Assembly: GCA_002413185.1 (NCBI GenBank)
Contig: DHWM01000080.1
Span: 1 to 5,399 of the forward strand
DNA: 5,399 bases
Direction: 5' to 3'
Origin: Actinobacteria bacterium UBA5182
GTDB taxonomy: Bacteria > Actinomycetota > UBA4738
Shown here one piece after another: positions 4,978 to 5,399 of this stretch (the first letter of the stretch is position 1; every line of letters starts with the position of its first letter). The translations under genes were made by a program, and so were the position numbers. Below the pieces are notes generated by a model. That model worked only from the letters and a program-made list of their open reading frames with translations, did no database searches and was not told where the DNA came from.

Positions 4978-5399
4978 ATGGCCTCCCCCGATCCCGATCT
5001 CAACGATCCCGATCCGAGCCCGGAGCAGCGCGACCCCGAGCCTGCCGAGGGCCAGGGCCTCGTCACGGTGCGCGCCGTCGACCCCCAGCGCCTCCTTCGC
5101 ATCGCCGGGGTGACCCGGGAGGTCCTGGAGGAAGCTCGGCGCATCCGGCCCGAAGAGGGCGCCGTCGAGCATCTCCGCCAGGTCCACGGGCGGATCTACC
5201 ACGAGCTGAAGGAGGCGCTTCCTCCGGAGCTCTATGAAGAGCTGGACGACCTGACGCCGGATCTTCGGGACGGCACCCTGGCCGAGCTGGCCATGGCCCA
5301 CGCCGAGATCCTGGGGTGGCTGGAGGGCCTGTTCCAGGGCACCCAGCTCGCCCTGCAGCTTCAGGCCGCCCACGCCATGGGCGAACGTCTGCAGGGGCG
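4978..5399 (+). CDS. bpa: Bacterial proteasome activator Bpa/PafE (runs off the right edge)
   Basis: Bpa (PafE) forms a ring that docks on the 20S proteasome core and opens its gate without ATP, feeding unfolded or loosely folded proteins; in M. tuberculosis one substrate is the heat-shock repressor HspR. The window holds the first 140 codons. Residues 1-27 are Asp/Pro/Glu-rich (DPDLNDPDPSPEQ) and probably disordered. The helical bundle then begins at LLRIAGVTREVLEEARR (39-55) and continues through LRQVHGRIYHELKEALPPEL (66-85) and YEELDDLT (86-93) to AHAEILGWLEGLFQGTQLAL (107-126). Those last stretches line up closely with the mycobacterial protein (LEDGLAPELREELDRLT and GWLEGLFHGIQTAL). The C-terminal GQYL-type tail that inserts into the proteasome is beyond the edge and cannot be checked. 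ATG 4978 is the first start codon after an in-frame TAG at 4885; no Shine-Dalgarno is evident. A TAATCT box at 4962-4967 leaves room for a second promoter giving an almost leaderless mRNA. Confidence 0.87.
   Translation, partial: MASPDPDLNDPDPSPEQRDPEPAEGQGLVTVRAVDPQRLLRIAGVTREVLEEARRIRPEEGAVEHLRQVHGRIYHELKEALPPELYEELDDLTPDLRDGTLAELAMAHAEILGWLEGLFQGTQLALQLQAAHAMGERLQG

Noticed and set aside
4825..5373. A 182-codon minus-strand open frame
   Set aside because: It runs antisense to the Bpa gene, whose plus-strand product matches a known family; the minus frame looks like its codon shadow.

Overview
The window is GC-rich bacterial DNA that looks actinobacterial (Actinomycetota). The evidence is the polA then rpsA gene order, the actinobacterial look of the S1 N-terminus, a DNA polymerase I with a decayed proofreading domain and a tyrosine in the O-helix, and a bacterial proteasome activator (Bpa/PafE), a protein of proteasome-bearing actinobacteria. 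GTG starts, weak Shine-Dalgarno sites and TANNNT -10 boxes fit the same group. No mobile element, CRISPR array, tRNA or rRNA was seen.

Layout. Positions 1-305 (minus) hold the first 101 codons of rpsA (ribosomal protein S1), which runs off the left edge. It is preceded by a sigma-A-like promoter (464-435) and a leader of about 120 nt. Positions 478 to about 3150 (minus) hold complete polA. A divergent control region (about 3151-3299) follows. On the plus strand a ZIP-family metal transporter (3300-4139) overlaps a YdiI/PaaI-type hotdog thioesterase (4136-4570) by four bases (GTGA), so the two probably form one transcription unit. Positions 4571-4977 contain no gene. They hold a weak terminator candidate, a promoter with a perfect TTGACA, and about 265 nt rich in inverted repeats. 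The window ends inside the bpa/pafE gene (4978 to the right edge).

How it fits together. The left side is conserved housekeeping: DNA repair and replication (polA) and translation (rpsA), a pairing also known from mycobacteria. The right side combines metal uptake, acyl-CoA thioester hydrolysis (possibly menaquinone synthesis) and ATP-independent proteasomal proteolysis. No operon-level functional link between the two sides is evident. The most unusual part is the long, highly structured leader ahead of the proteasome activator, which I could not match to any riboswitch or RNA family I know. Second are possible leaderless or coupled starts in the polA/ZIP divergent region.
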